DNA of 64,000 nt, taken from contig JAYKKI010000004.1 of assembly GCA_039881145.1 (NCBI GenBank), forward strand, positions 49,771,001 through 49,835,000. Reading direction: 5' to 3'. Numbering within the stretch: position 1 is the first letter of the stretch; each line of letters begins with the position of its first letter. Below, piece by piece: positions 36,306 to 47,745 of the stretch. Below the pieces are notes generated by a model. That model had not been told where the DNA came from. It saw nothing but the letters and a program-made list of their open reading frames with translations, and did no database searches. A program made the position numbers and the translations under genes. Source of the DNA: Druceiella hillmani. Its lineage: Eukaryota; Arthropoda; Insecta; Lepidoptera; Hepialidae.

Positions 36306-37418
36306 AAATATTTGTTTGCTCATTTTTTAGATTTGGTACGAAAATGGGTGATCAGGTTAATATGACACTTTGGCCACCCGTGAATAGTAAGCTTAAATTT
36401 TTGACGAAAAAAAATATGTCTTCCGTGGCCTTAAACGTGGGTCTACTCTGAGAATACAATGTAGAAAATAGGTCTTACCAATGTCGATCCAGGCTATAAT
36501 TTACCTAATTTTCCATTTTTTTAAAATCCGTTCGCATTCAGTAGTAAGGTCGTGATAAATTAATAAAAGTGCGAAAATTGTGTGTATCCCACGGAAAATA
36601 TGCACCTGATTTCAGAATTCAGAATATACAGTATAAGTTAGTATAGGCTAAAATAAAACTTATAGAATTTCCCTCACAGACAAATACCAAGTAGAAATGT
36701 AATGAACATCGTGAATGATTGATGCCGTGCACCAGGAATACAACAGATTTCGGTATGAAGTAGTTTATCACGAAAGATTGTTTACGCGGGTCCCGACTAA
36801 GGAATAGGAAAATTTTCTCTCGGAAAATATTTAAACCAAATAAAATGTGTTCTGAGGCTTACTGTGGGAGGTATTAAAACCTGTTTAGATTCAAAATTTT
36901 AATTTTTATACAGAAACGAAATAACTATGCAAACGTTTCTAAATCATATCAGGTTAATAAATAACACCAATTACTGAATTACATGAATTAATTAAAATTA
37001 TTAAATCCCGAGTAAACTAAATGAAATGTTAATAGTGAAAAAAATAGTCCACTTTTGAATAGACGAGAATGATGATTTGCGACGTGCATCGGATACTTTG
37101 TTAAACGTAACCTTCTTTTTTGTGTTAATCGTTCTAGAAACCATTTGAGTGGTTATTTCACCAATATAGTCAATTCAAAAACTTGCGAATTGGTACCGAA
37201 AATTGGTAGTTAGGAAAATCTTATTCGATGAACCGTTAATTAAACAAATTTAGTTAAAATGCTGGAATATACTTTTACAGTAAAAAAAAACCTTTTTTAA
37301 AAAATAATCTCATTAGCTGTAGATTCAACACACGAAAGTTGTGCGATAGCTTAGGTTTGTTCAAATATTGGAGTAATGTAATGAATCCTAGGAATTGGAT
37401 CACATTAAATAGAAAAAA
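36304..37418. other. no gene seen
   Basis: AT-rich DNA without a supported feature. Confidence 0.5.
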
Positions 37419-37526
37419 ATGGTACATACAATACATGGTACATATGATACATGGTGCATATGATACATGGTATATATGATGCATGGTACATATGATACAT
37501 GGTACCCATGATACATGGTATATACG
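37419..37526. repeat. 16-bp tandem repeat
   Basis: Units of the form 'gatacatggtacatat' repeat about 6.5 times with single-base variants (gtgcatat, gtatatat, gtacccat). Short palindromic 'catggtac'/'gtaccatg'-like cores lie within. Local open frames of the 'MYHMYHVSYAPC' type are products of the repeat. Confidence 0.9.
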
Positions 37527-38953
37527 AATAACTTTGCAACTTGAAATCGTTGGAATTTTAATTGTATATAATATGATGTAATTTTTTATAGTCTAAATTA
37601 AGCCCTCAAGTTATTTCCATAGTTTGAATTAGCCCTCAAGTAGCGAAGTAAGTGTTGTCAAACTAACTTTTAGTAAACTAGAAGTTGTGAACTAAAAACC
37701 CTGGACATTTTGTTTGTAACTCTGGACACTTAAATCATGAAAGTAAAAGCCCAAACTTTATCAAATGGGACAGTACTAATAATATAATACTAATCGATAT
37801 TATCTCGTCTTAAAAAGGTTTTATTTATCTCACTGACCACTATGAAAAATTGTACCCATAATTACATTCAAAATATTTATAATATTATGTCTACTGCCTA
37901 AACTATAAAAAATTCAGTTCCAATTTATATCTTTAACTTAAACTTTGAAAATGAAATCAGTAGATAAGACATTATAATGAACTTCAAAAACAAAATCGAC
38001 ATTAAATTAAATTTCAAAACTCCTACAAGATCTAAAATTACTGTCGAGTCATTGTAAATTTATATATAGTCTTCTTTTTAAATTTCTTTTAGTCAATTTT
38101 AGATACAGCTTCTTATTATTGTTTATTTCTTTCATCAGTCTACACATTAAATTAACGTAGCTATAATGAAAAACGACTTTCTTTAAAACTCTGAACGCTT
38201 TAAAATATCCCCTGGACGGCTCTTTTAAAAAGAGGTCCGGGGAAAAGAGGACGGATGGAAACCCTAGGCGAAGTCGATATTTTATTTTTTTTAAAAAGAG
38301 ATCACAAATTTAAATCTACTCATCATTAATCCACAATTTTTGGAGTCGTTTAGAATAGGCACAAGGCAATAGAACTCTCAAAGCTGCAATCGCAGGGTGG
38401 TACTGCCTTTAGCAGCTTACGACAGCTGGCACAGTTAGCTGTCTTTATTTGTATAACAGTCTATTATTTAAAGACCAATCGAGACTATGAAGTATTTGTT
38501 GGCATAGATAGGTAAAAAGTCTTAGCCATGTTACAGATTAAATAATAATGTTATGATTCATCAATCAACGTGTCAAAGAGGTACCTCGCTTTTAACTGAC
38601 AATTAACAATGTTGGAATGTTGTTGGTTTTGTTGGCGGAATGTTGTTGGCGAAAAGACAACTTGATTTTAACACACGACAACTTGATTTTGGATGCGATA
38701 TTATTTGCATAAAAGTATTTGTGGTGAAACATGTAACAGCAGAAAAATCCTAAGATATTTTCTGGCAATTCAATACTATGGAAGTTCATTTCGGAATTAA
38801 AAATTACAGTAAATATTTCTTTGTATTTGTGTTGATCAGAATAAAATGAGTTTTTATTTTAAAAATAAAGTATTCACAATAAAATATCACGGAAAAATTA
38901 ACTAAAAACTATTGCAAGATGTGCCAAAAAAATTTAACTACTTTATTAGGAGG
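37527..38953. other. no gene; one small imperfect GC-rich hairpin
   Basis: At 38209-38242 'cccctggac' faces 'gtccgggg' around an inner 'ctctttt/aaaagag' stem, followed by 'aaaagaggacggatggaaac'. This is a possible structured RNA end of a retroelement. A patch at 38350-38460 ('gcagggtggtactgccttta') is of mixed composition. Neither was assigned. Confidence 0.35.
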
Positions 38954-39103
38954 GTGGATCAGAAAGTTTGCGAAATGTTGAGGATGGCGGGAGGTGGAGG
39001 TTGCTTATGCACTTAGTCGTTAATGAAAGATTCATTACGAGTATATATACAAAGTATATACACGCATTACGACACCTCATTCCGCGAACTTTTTGACTTC
39101 ATC
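38954..39103. mobile_element. short non-autonomous element with mariner-like inverted ends (candidate)
   Basis: 'gtggatcagaaagtttgcgaaatg' at the left (38954 onward) and the reverse complement of 'cattccgcgaactttttgac' (39078 onward) share the core 'tca.aaagtt.gcg.aatg'. The distance of about 150 bp and the sequence style suit an internally deleted mariner. Mismatches and lack of a visible TA duplication keep confidence modest. Confidence 0.4.
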
Positions 39104-39719
39104 GTGTATACAAACTTCATTACGCGATTTAAAATACGCGTAGCGCCATCTATTGACGTACTATTGATGTACATACACATTACATTATATTATACATTGT
39201 ATAAGTAATTACTACCCGTCGAGTTGCTAGACACTTTGTTATTTTTCTAACGCAATGTAAATGAATTACTGATTAAGTTAATCTATTGCGATGAAATAAA
39301 GATTAAATGTTATATTAAATTGGCCCTATATTTTATAGGAGTCAATTTGAAGTATTTTTTACAAAAATATACAAACAGATAAAAATCGCAAAAATGTTAT
39401 TAATACATTCCATAATTTAATATTTTTTTAGATATAAAAAGTATATTTTTATTATATGTACAGAATATATTATTAATCTAAGTGCGGAATGGTCAATCAG
39501 AAATTTCTTTTTGCCTTTAATCGACTTTTTTAAAGACTTTCTTCACATTTTCACTCAAATTTTACCTATTTATTATGGTTTAGTTGCAACTATAATTTTT
39601 TGCGCTATACCTCTCGTTATTTTTTTATGTTTCTCTGATATTGTTTATGAAAGTATTTCGCCAATAACAGCTTTTTGCTGTATGCTTGCTATAATAGCCT
39701 CAAATTCTTACCTGTAGCG

Positions 39720-39930
39720 ACGAGTAAAAGGTCGAGATTGTCTAACGTCTGCGTCGTGAATTTGAAAGGTCCACCGTTGTCTGTGCGCGTCGTTTGTCTC
39801 TGCGTTATAAATGATCAGTCGAGCGATGGAGCGATGAATGTGAGGTGCGCGGTGAATGGGTTAGTATTAGGCTGAGTTGCTGTATTTGCGTGAGTGATTC
39901 GAACGGCGGATGGGGTCTGTGGCGATCCCA
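39720..39930 (+). promoter_or_regulatory. GC-rich patch with initiator-like and donor-like sequences on the plus strand
   Basis: A CpG-containing island ('tgtgcgcgtcgtttgtctctgcg') includes 'gatcagtcgagcg' (about 39808-39820), a match to the arthropod initiator TCAGT. About 80 bp downstream lies 'tgc|gtgagt' (39890), a good donor. 'ggtgc' at +28 from the initiator A matches four of the five bases of the DPE consensus. A 'tataaat' lies only about 11 bp upstream of the initiator, too close for a TATA box. No coding similarity was recognised. Confidence 0.3.
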
Positions 39931-40919
39931 AAATATTAAAATAAATTGAAGTTTATAGAATTAAAATAAATATTACTTAATTAAAATTAATGGAAGAAAA
40001 AAGTAATTAATATAACTTAATTACATTTTTTATTGTTTTTTAGCCTGTACTACATAAATCAGTTATATATATATATAAGATTTAATAGTCTTTTGATGTT
40101 TGAAAATTTGTATCCGTGTTTATTAATAGAGCGTAAGTGCTGAGTTTTTGTGAATTAGGTTAATTCTATTAAATGAGAATTAAATCAAAGGAATTATGTC
40201 TCCACCTGTTTTGCTTTAATTTTTTAATTATTGAACAATAATAGTATTTTAAAAATGGGTGAAGTGAAAATTACAGGGAATATAGTATGCTTGAATAAAT
40301 TTAATGATTATCACTACAATTTTATATAATTTACGGAATTTTAAAATAAAAGTAAAATACAAAGGTAAAAAATAATTCTTACTAAAAACTAAAGCGTTGA
40401 AGAGATTTTTACCATGAGAGTTTGTTACTCGTTTGTATTCATTTCTGATTGTTTGAATTATACACTTATAATAAAAATGAATGAACACCTTTTGGAGTTA
40501 AAAGTTTGTTTGACAGATGCGAAGCTGGTACCAAATGGTAATTAGAAATATGGCTGTTTTGGAAATACACTAATTGGTTTTGTTATCTTCTTTGAATCTT
40601 GAGAAAAATACACAAAGTTTTTTTCCACTACAACTTTGAATTAAATAAATGCCACGTGTCACTATGTTCATTGACATATTTACTTTAAATTAAAAAAAAC
40701 ACACACATACCCTTGGCAAACAGAAATTATTCACAACTGAGTATCGTATGAATATTTTGATTTGAAAACAGTGTATTTGAAACCGCATTACTTTGAATTA
40801 AAACAATTCACCCAAATACTTGGAGAGATAATATCCAGTCTTAATTTTCAGTTCTAAAGAGCTTAGACTAATTACTGTTCGTTCTTTAAAGAAATTACTA
40901 TTTTGTCAGGATTATCGTC
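39931..40919. other. no gene seen
   Basis: AT-rich DNA, nothing supported. Confidence 0.5.
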
Positions 40920-40980
40920 AGTTTTAAGCCATTTTGGCTTACGACAAAAATATTGTCGTAAGCCAAAATGGCTTAAAACT
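40920..40980. repeat. perfect palindrome, 28-bp arms with 5-nt loop
   Basis: The arm 'agttttaagccattttggct' plus 'tacgacaa' (40920-40947), the loop 'aaata', then the exact reverse complement (40953-40980). It is not AT-simple, so it did not arise from low complexity. Confidence 0.92.
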
Positions 40981-41769
40981 ACTCTATACCTAGAATAACC
41001 TCTCTACTAAATTGCTTTTGAACTATAATAACTTTAAATATTAACTATCTGATTTCTTGCAGCAGGGATGTAATAATACATACCTAATTTTGTATCAAAG
41101 TAATTTAGTTTTGTTGACACGTGAACATATTTCTAACTCTATATGGAACCAAAACTATGATAAAAGGTGGACCTTATCCATTTTGAACCCGTTCTCAAAT
41201 AGTTCATATCGATGTGTTTTCGTTCTTTTATCTTCTATTACTTTGCTTGTTTTTCAATGTATTAAACTCATGGTCTTAGGAGATAAGCATATAATTTAAG
41301 AAATTGATTTTTCTCGGAGTCTCGTAAAGAAAATTTGTTACATTTCATTGAAAGAGTTAGTTAATCTTATACCCATATAATCTATACAAGCGATATCTAA
41401 GCATATAATGTAATCGAGGCCATGACTGTATGCGCATCATACAAATACAACCAGATAGATTCTTCTCTAGACTTTGCAATTTTATACCTTAGACGTCTGA
41501 TCACACCTGAAATAAAAATCAGTATTATTATTCAACGCTACATCAATTGACAGCGATACCTGTATTTTTCATAAGCAACCCTCACACATACGTAGTCATA
41601 ATTCTCCACTAGGTTAATTTAATAACCATTTATATTTGTATATAATAACTACAGCTTTCTGCACCCTCGTAGGTCCATTCCAAGGGAGAAAATTTGAATG
41701 TTTAGAAATGGGTAGCATAAAATTATTCCGTGCGAGGAGCGGACAGGATTGCTAGTCGCAAGTGGTCCA

Positions 41770-41900
41770 GATACTTATTCTAACTAATATTATAAACGCG
41801 AAAGTAAGTTTAATTTTTTATTAGTTTGTCTCTGTATTTACGCCTCAACAATAAAATCGATCACCGTTAAATTTTGCATACATGGCATTTTATTCTGGAG
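41770..41900. repeat. dispersed insect repeat fragment
   Basis: 'ctaactaatattataaacgcgaaag' followed by 'ttagtttgtctctgtatttacgcctc' and 'aaattttgcatacatggca' resembles one end of a repeat very common in Lepidoptera ('ctaatattataaa.gcgaaagt.tgtttgt'). This is recollection, not a search. Confidence 0.5.
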
Positions 41901-42719
41901 TAGAATTTTTTTGAAAGTAAAAATATGTGCCTGTTAATGATATGAAGGTAAAAAAATGTGCCTGTTAGTGTATGTATTGTTTAAGAAATATCGAAAAAAA
42001 TTAAAGTTTGTGGTATCCGAATGCATTATTTCAACTTTATAATAAAATGGACCCGTTTGAAACACAAGCGTTTTGTCTGAATATTCTAACTGTAAGTATG
42101 AAAATTAGTTGATTTATTTCGCCAAATAACAGAAGTCTCGTAATTGGATGGAACTAGTGAGACCGAGTAGCGGACATAACCTTTTCGATCCTTGGCAGTC
42201 CAAACTCGATGTAAATTATTATCATGTAGAGCGATCGCGATTATTAGAGTGCGTATGGATAAGAACAGTGTAAGGTGAGAGGAAAGCTTGGTATCCACCC
42301 ACGATGGGATGCCGTTCAATTGAAGGTACTGTACTTGTGAGTTATGGTTTGTTTGTCCGACTGTTGTGTAATAATTATCCGTTAAGTGGTGAAGATTCTG
42401 TATAAATATTGTGAGTATGTGATGTAACGGAAATATCAGTTTTGAAATTTATTTCGAAAGCGTTTTATTTAAAAATGATCAGGTTGCGTTACGAAAACTT
42501 TAACGATGTTGATTCAGTACTTCAGTAGTTCACTACTCTATTATTTCATTTGATTAGTGAAGCCAATGATAAAGTGCAACTCTCGTATAACATTGAGGAA
42601 ATTAGTGTATTCGTGATGAATTTAGAAGTAGAATTTTTGACTCAATCGTCAGTTCCCTAGACTATGACACGGAGTTTGGAATAAAAGTTGGTACAGTATT
42701 ACAATACATAGTCAAATTT

Positions 42720-44190
42720 GACACTCGTGCTATATTTTTCCAGGAGAGCAATTTCGGTATTTGTGATATTTTCGGAATTGATTTTAAGTCAAATTAAGGT
42801 GTCGTCAGCGAATGTCAGATGTAAGGTGAGCTCGTCATTTACACTGATCCTTTCCAATCTAAGGTCATAAAGACATCTTATAAAGCGCTTGTGACCAACT
42901 TTGGAGATATAACATGTTTTTGTCTCATTCTTGGGCACAGTTAGATAAACTTGTCCCCTGGTTTTGTATTTCGATGGTCATCGTAGATGTGTGATATATA
43001 CTTTTCAAGAGTGTGATATATTGCCAATCGACTTGGAACTTTGCAGGGAATTCAGAACAGTCCAAATTTCAATAGAGTCGAAGGCTTTTTCGTAGCCAAC
43101 AAAAGGTAGACACAGCGGTTGGTTATACTCTTCAGTCTTCTCTATAACCTGTCACAGAGTATGAGCGTGAAATACTTTTTTCGTAGGCTGAAAATCGCCA
43201 AATCTTCGGTTAAGATGGTTTGTAATAACTCTCCAAAACAAGTTATAGATGTGGCTACAGAGTGAAGAACAGTTTCCTTTTTTGAAGAACAGTACAATAA
43301 AAATCTTATATGGGTACTGTCTCATGAAGAACAACGACGTAGAAAAATTCTTGCAATTTTTTGAGGACCGAAGATCTTCCTGCTTTCAGAGGTATTGATT
43401 TTAAGAGCTTTCAGGGTGTTGATTTTAAGTTGTCTGAGAGCAATCTCAATCTCACCCATGTTAATATCAGGAATATCTTCAGTTTAGTGGTGCACTAATT
43501 TTCCGCGCGGATCATGGTTGGATGGGTTAGCAGGTTTCGTTACTTACGAACAATACAATTTTCTATAAAAGTGCTTAAGCTCCGCAAGTATTTTTGGTTT
43601 TGAGTTAACAGTTCTACCTTCTGATGTGCTCAGTTTCGTCAGTTGGTCCGTTCAGATATCGTGTAAGTACTTTCGATCATTTATTTAGCTCGATTGCATT
43701 TTGATACGACGCGTATGATAACGATGTAGATCGAATCGTAACAAGCTTATTAAGGATGTAATATTCTGACGAGACTGTAAGCAGCTTCCGTTTCTCCCTC
43801 ATGAAATTCAAAGTCCCACGGGAGATTTTGGACTCTATATTTCCCTGCTGTAGCCGAAAGTATTTAGTCCTCACTTCTTTTATAGTCCTCACAAAATTTC
43901 TGAGTTTTTGGTCAACGTCTTGTGATTGTTAGAATTTTGAAACGATTCTATTGTTCGAACTGGAACAGTTCAGACCATTGTATGCATTGGTAAAAGGTCG
44001 GTCAGAAACAAGATTTCATTAGGAGTCTCCGCTCAAGCTGGTAATCGATATTTAAGCTGCTTTGTATCAATTGGCGAATGATGCCGGTTTTGAATTTGTT
44101 GATAACTGACAAATTTTCAAACATGTGTATTCGGTTTCTCATGATGAAGTCAATTTCGTTCCTATACGCTATAACAAGCGGATACATTTG
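42720..44190 (-). pseudogene. non-LTR retrotransposon relic: endonuclease end, linker and reverse transcriptase
   Basis: This is the best preserved element protein in the window, read from 44190 downward across frameshifts. 'NEIDFIMRNRIHMFENLSVI' and 'LIQSSLNIDYQLERRLLMKS' (44010-44160) are the end of the apurinic-type endonuclease. 'SKISRGTLNFMREKRKLL' (about 43780-43830) is the linker. 'IVLFFKKGNCSS' (about 43260-43295) and 'RVITNHLNRRFGDFQPTKK' open the RT. 'VIEKTEEYNQPLCLPFV' then 'GYEKAFDSIE' (43060-43135) is motif A, in which the catalytic Asp expected before Y-E-K is Gly. 'LTFADDTLI' (42795-42820) is the F-A-D-D motif of the active site. The domain order is that of an APE-type non-LTR ORF2. 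The relic is inactive: one catalytic Asp is lost, and there are several frameshifts and stops. It may extend to about 42090, where 'WTAKDRKGYVR' recalls the C-terminal tail. Confidence 0.9.
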
Positions 44191-44230
44191 ACAGTTTATT
44201 TATTAGCTCTAATATCTGGAATTGAAGATA

Positions 44231-44460
44231 GCCTATACATTGACGGAGATTATATTATATTTTGTGAGAAAGTATAGAAAGCTCATTCTTTGAAGGAGAT
44301 TATATCATATCTTGCGAGAAAGTCTAGAAAGCTCATATTTTGAAGGATATTATATTATATCTTGTGAGAAAGTATAGAAAGTTTATATTTTGAGGGAGAT
44401 TATGTTATAGCCTGTGAGAAAGTATACAAAAGCTCACATTTTGAGAGAGATTACAGGCTA
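44231..44460. repeat. 50-bp tandem repeat, about 4.5 copies
   Basis: 'tgaaggagattatatcatat' begins at 44241, 44291, 44341, 44391 and 44442 in variant forms, each followed by 'cttgtgagaaagtatagaaa' and 'gctcatatt'. The array directly adjoins the upstream end of the retrotransposon relic. Confidence 0.9.
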
Positions 44461-45209
44461 TATATCATTACAATATGGTTCATAGGTGTAGAGCAGTTAT
44501 AGAAAATGTAAGAGCAGTCGTGGAACATTACTTAAGCGGTGTAAGGTAGAGAGATAGACCGCTTTATCTATTGACTGACTATCCCAAGTATTTTTGTCCA
44601 TATACCCCCGACCCCATCGACCGATGTCGTTTGGTGAACGGAATGGAGGCGTTTAGTGAGTGCAGGGAAGACGGAAAGAGCAGCATTATTAAAATAATTC
44701 TCCGCAGGTGAAATCGTAGTGCAAAGCTAGTGTTACACGATTTTTATTTGAATACCTAAAATAAAACAAGAATTTTTAGACTGTCAGACATAATAATAAA
44801 GGTTTGTAATAGGTTAGTTAGTTACCCACACAATAATTTGAAATTTTCTCGTTATCAGTTCTAATCGCCAAAATTAGTTCAAACGTACGTATTATTAAAT
44901 ACTGTACAGATTGCAGTATTTGATTGATTTTATAAGTTTTTAATTTACAGTGGGTTTTTCATATATTTGTGTCAAATTATTTTCAACTTAAATCTTTAAA
45001 CTACTTATTTAATTTGCCTTCATTTTATTAACGTGACGATGATAAGTTTTAAATTAAGTTCCCCAGGAATAATTTTGTCGAATTCTATTGTATGCTGCCC
45101 TTCTTTATTGAAGGTTAAATTTTATAAATATTTTACAAATTTAGAGTACAAAATTTGAAAACGTTAGCAGCAAGGATACAAAGTTGATATTTTGTACAGT
45201 TAAAGTTAG
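44461..45209. other. no gene seen
   Basis: A GC-richer patch at 44560-44720 contains 'ttctccgcag|gtgaaatcg', an acceptor-like sequence on the + strand. No exon following it resembles a known protein. Confidence 0.4.
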
Positions 45210-45509
45210 TTAAAAATAGGTTATACACACGTCAACTAAAATAGCATTATTCGGTGTATCAGGCATAATATTAGGGGTACACGAGTGACCAGATTTTGTT
45301 CTGTTACCAATTGAACCACAATTGTGTATATTGTATACAAATGTAAACAAATATATTTTTTCACATTTAATGTGCATGCATACGGCAGTTTTAGATCCTT
45401 GCAATTTTGTACCAATATTATAAATAAGAAAATATGTTGATTTGTTATCTAATAATTCAGTAATTTCTTCATTAGTCGTTAACAAAATTTGCACATAACT
45501 AGATCGCAT
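45210..45509 (-). CDS. unrecognised 99-codon ATG-initiated open frame
   Basis: The peptide starts 'MRSSYVQILLTTNEEITELL' and has a fairly protein-like composition, with five Cys ('AVCMHIKC', 'NCGS', 'HSCTP', 'VDVCITYF') and a single Asn-Arg-Thr glycosylation-type site. No signal peptide, membrane span or known motif is evident. It overlaps no recognised repeat. No promoter or splice sites could be tied to it. It could be an exon or a piece of an unfamiliar element, but chance remains the simplest explanation. Confidence 0.15.
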   Translation of the reverse strand: MRSSYVQILLTTNEEITELLDNKSTYFLIYNIGTKLQGSKTAVCMHIKCEKIYLFTFVYNIHNCGSIGNRTKSGHSCTPNIMPDTPNNAILVDVCITYF

Positions 45510-46478
45510 TAGAAACTAATTATAAAACATTATCTTGGGAAATAGAGCGGTTGCCTAAGAAATAACTAAGAATATTATTTTTCTTCTTTTGCATAAGTGA
45601 TGTGGTTACGAGTTTATTTACTTAAATAATTCATCACATCTAGGTTCAAAATTTTAAAGTTAAAAAAATAGTTTTTACATTATTTTATTCGAAACAAATT
45701 TAATAAAATCAATCGTTTCAAATAGGATACGTTATATCTCATTTTGAAAATCATAATTAAATATTTATACAGTCAAAAACCATTCTGTAAATCGGTCCAC
45801 GACTTGAAGTTTTTTTTTATTCAAGTAAAGTGAAATATGAATTGAAGTAAATATTTTGTCTCGAGTTACTCAACGTTCTGCATAAATTTGGTTTGTTGTG
45901 AGTGGAACTATGGATAATGACTGAAACATAATATATTTTGAAGTGGGTAATTTTTATCAGCCAATCATGATGCGAAATGAATTAGTTTTGTGGAAGACTC
46001 TAAAATATTTTAGTGAAAGAAACACGTAACAAAAAATATTTTATAAATTAAAGTAAAATAGGAAAGACTGGAGCGCAAATGTGGAGGAAACAAATCAAGA
46101 TACAATAAGAGGGCGACACGTAAAAGTATTTATAATACGTTAAGCTTTTTAAGGCGTTTCTTAGAAATATTTCATGAAAATGAAATCCTGGGAATTGAGT
46201 CGATTATAAAGTTTTAAGATGTTTTAAGGTGTTTAATGAATCACTCCTTGGGGGGAACATCAAACTACAACCTTGCCTACTTAAAATTAATATCTGAAAA
46301 CTTGACAAATTTACATGAAAGTCAAAATGTTGACATTTATTATTTAAAGAATGTCGAGATATATTGAAAGACTTAAATAAATTAATACAATTTTACTTTC
46401 AACAGAGATGAATTATGCATCCGGTTCATCTTCGGCCTCAGAAAATATGATCATATTTCTGAATACAGGTCACTTCTC
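45510..46478. other. no gene seen
   Basis: AT-rich DNA without a supported feature. Confidence 0.5.
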
Positions 46479-46784
46479 AAATGGCTGAAGATCCGTGATC
46501 GACGCCAACTTCACACACACTTCTTTTTAATATATTAAAAAATCCTCATGGCCCAAATTAGTGGCAAGCATAGTGGCAAATTTAAAGCTTAGTCTGTTCA
46601 AGACCTTGTGCTACGATCTGAAAGTTCACTCATCCTACTTATTCTTAAACATACCTCTACCACTTATGAAAAGTCCTTCATTGTCCAAGCATCAAAAATT
46701 TGGAATCGCCTGGATCCTGACATCAGGAAAATCATTTCTCTAAATATTTTCAAAGATCGAGTGAAAAAGTTCTGCCTCTCCTGA
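46479..46784 (+). pseudogene. non-LTR retrotransposon 3' end: RT ORF C-terminus (Jockey/CR1-type)
   Basis: The + frame from 46479 reads 'KWLKIRDRRQLHTHFFLIY', then two stop codons further on, 'VLRSESSLILLILKHTSTTY' and 'EKSFIVQASKIWNRLDPDIR'. It closes with 'KIISLNIFKDRVKKFCLS' before the TGA at 46782. This is the extreme C-terminal domain of Jockey/CR1-type reverse transcriptases ('L..R.....LH.L......L..........F......A...WN.LP..IR......FK..V...L'). The element's 3' UTR follows (to about 47037), including 'gactggaagagattgctcat', 'gcgataagtccgtcata' and a tail of 'aataaataaatgaatg'. The ATG frame at 46561-46743 is a shadow in another frame. It is a different lineage from the copies at 1.3, 14, 34 and 43 kb. 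Confidence 0.85.
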
Positions 46785-47040
46785 AAACTTTTCCTTTGTG
46801 TCCTTGTCCTTTCCTGTTTTTTCCATCCCAAATCATGTCAATAGTTTTTTTTTACTTTACTTTTGTATTTTTTTCGTCTAATGTGCTTTAAAGAGTTTTC
46901 ATTGTAAAATCTCTTACAGCCTACCAACTAAATTTCAATACAAATTGTTATGGTTGACTGGAAGAGATTGCTCATGTAAGCAGCAATCGCAGCGATAAGT
47001 CCGTCATATGTACTATACATAAAGTTAATAAATAAATGAA
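46785..47040 (+). repeat. 3' UTR and simple tail of the retrotransposon
   Basis: Non-coding sequence after the RT stop with a short stem ('gcaatcgcagcgataag' region), ending in A-rich 'ttaataaataaatgaatg'. No target duplication was found. Confidence 0.65.
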
Positions 47041-47594
47041 TGGGCTACTGAAAATGAGAACACTTGTAAGGTAAGTCGAGTGTTATCCGCAGCTAAGTGC
47101 ATCCATCAGCGACCTTAACTAGAGCGGTTAAGGTACTATAACCATTTTAAAAACCGGATTAAAGTAGGTCTAGGAATTTATGAGCTCTCCGGTTATGAAC
47201 AAGTCGTGTATGGTTTATGCGTTCAAGGATTTTAGATAGCAGGGGTAAAATGAAAAGAAGTTGAAAATATTTATAGAATAATTTAAGACTAAGGAAGCTT
47301 CGTAGAGATGATGAGAAGGAAATGAGAAATTTACTAACTTCGTCCTTTTTCCATGCAACAATCAATTCTCTAAGAGAGTAAACTTGCTTTCAAATATATA
47401 GAAATTTTCTGCTACCACTTCTCTTTGCTCTACAGGTCTTTGTGGGTCGTGATGTGATCCACTAAATTTATCCGAACAATATTATTTTTTACTTTCTTTT
47501 CCCAGTTATTACCTAATTACTCAACCACCATTTTTGTCTGCCTCTAAGGCTTAGGTAGATAAATGGTGAAATTGAAGTCTAATAGTTTCGTTTC

Positions 47595-47745
47595 GAAAAT
47601 TTCAAATAAGTCTTACTTTAAAATTTCACTAAAAGTAAAAGAGCTTATGATGTTCTAAATTATGTTATACAAATATTAAATAATAGAGCATCGTAAGCTC
47701 TTTTACTATTAGTGAAATATAAAGTAGGACATATTTGAAATTTTC
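47595..47745. mobile_element. 151-bp foldback (MITE-like) element
   Basis: The left arm, 'gaaaatttcaaataagtctt' through 'aaaagagcttatgatgttcta' (47595-47657), is repeated inverted on the right as 'tagagcatcgtaagctcttt' to 'catatttgaaattttc' (about 47685-47745). Mismatches are few, and the unique loop is about 28 bp. Arms of about 60 bp cover nearly the whole unit. Confidence 0.8.

Noticed and set aside
37275..37484. Met/Tyr/His-rich frame on the minus strand
   Set aside because: Product of the 16-bp tandem repeat.
38209..38242. Ribozyme or other structured RNA at the GC-rich hairpin
   Set aside because: Only a single imperfect stem. No hammerhead or HDV-type core could be recognised.
46561..46743. 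ATG open frame of 60 codons on +
   Set aside because: It is a shadow in another frame of the Jockey/CR1-type RT tail, which reads correctly from 46479.
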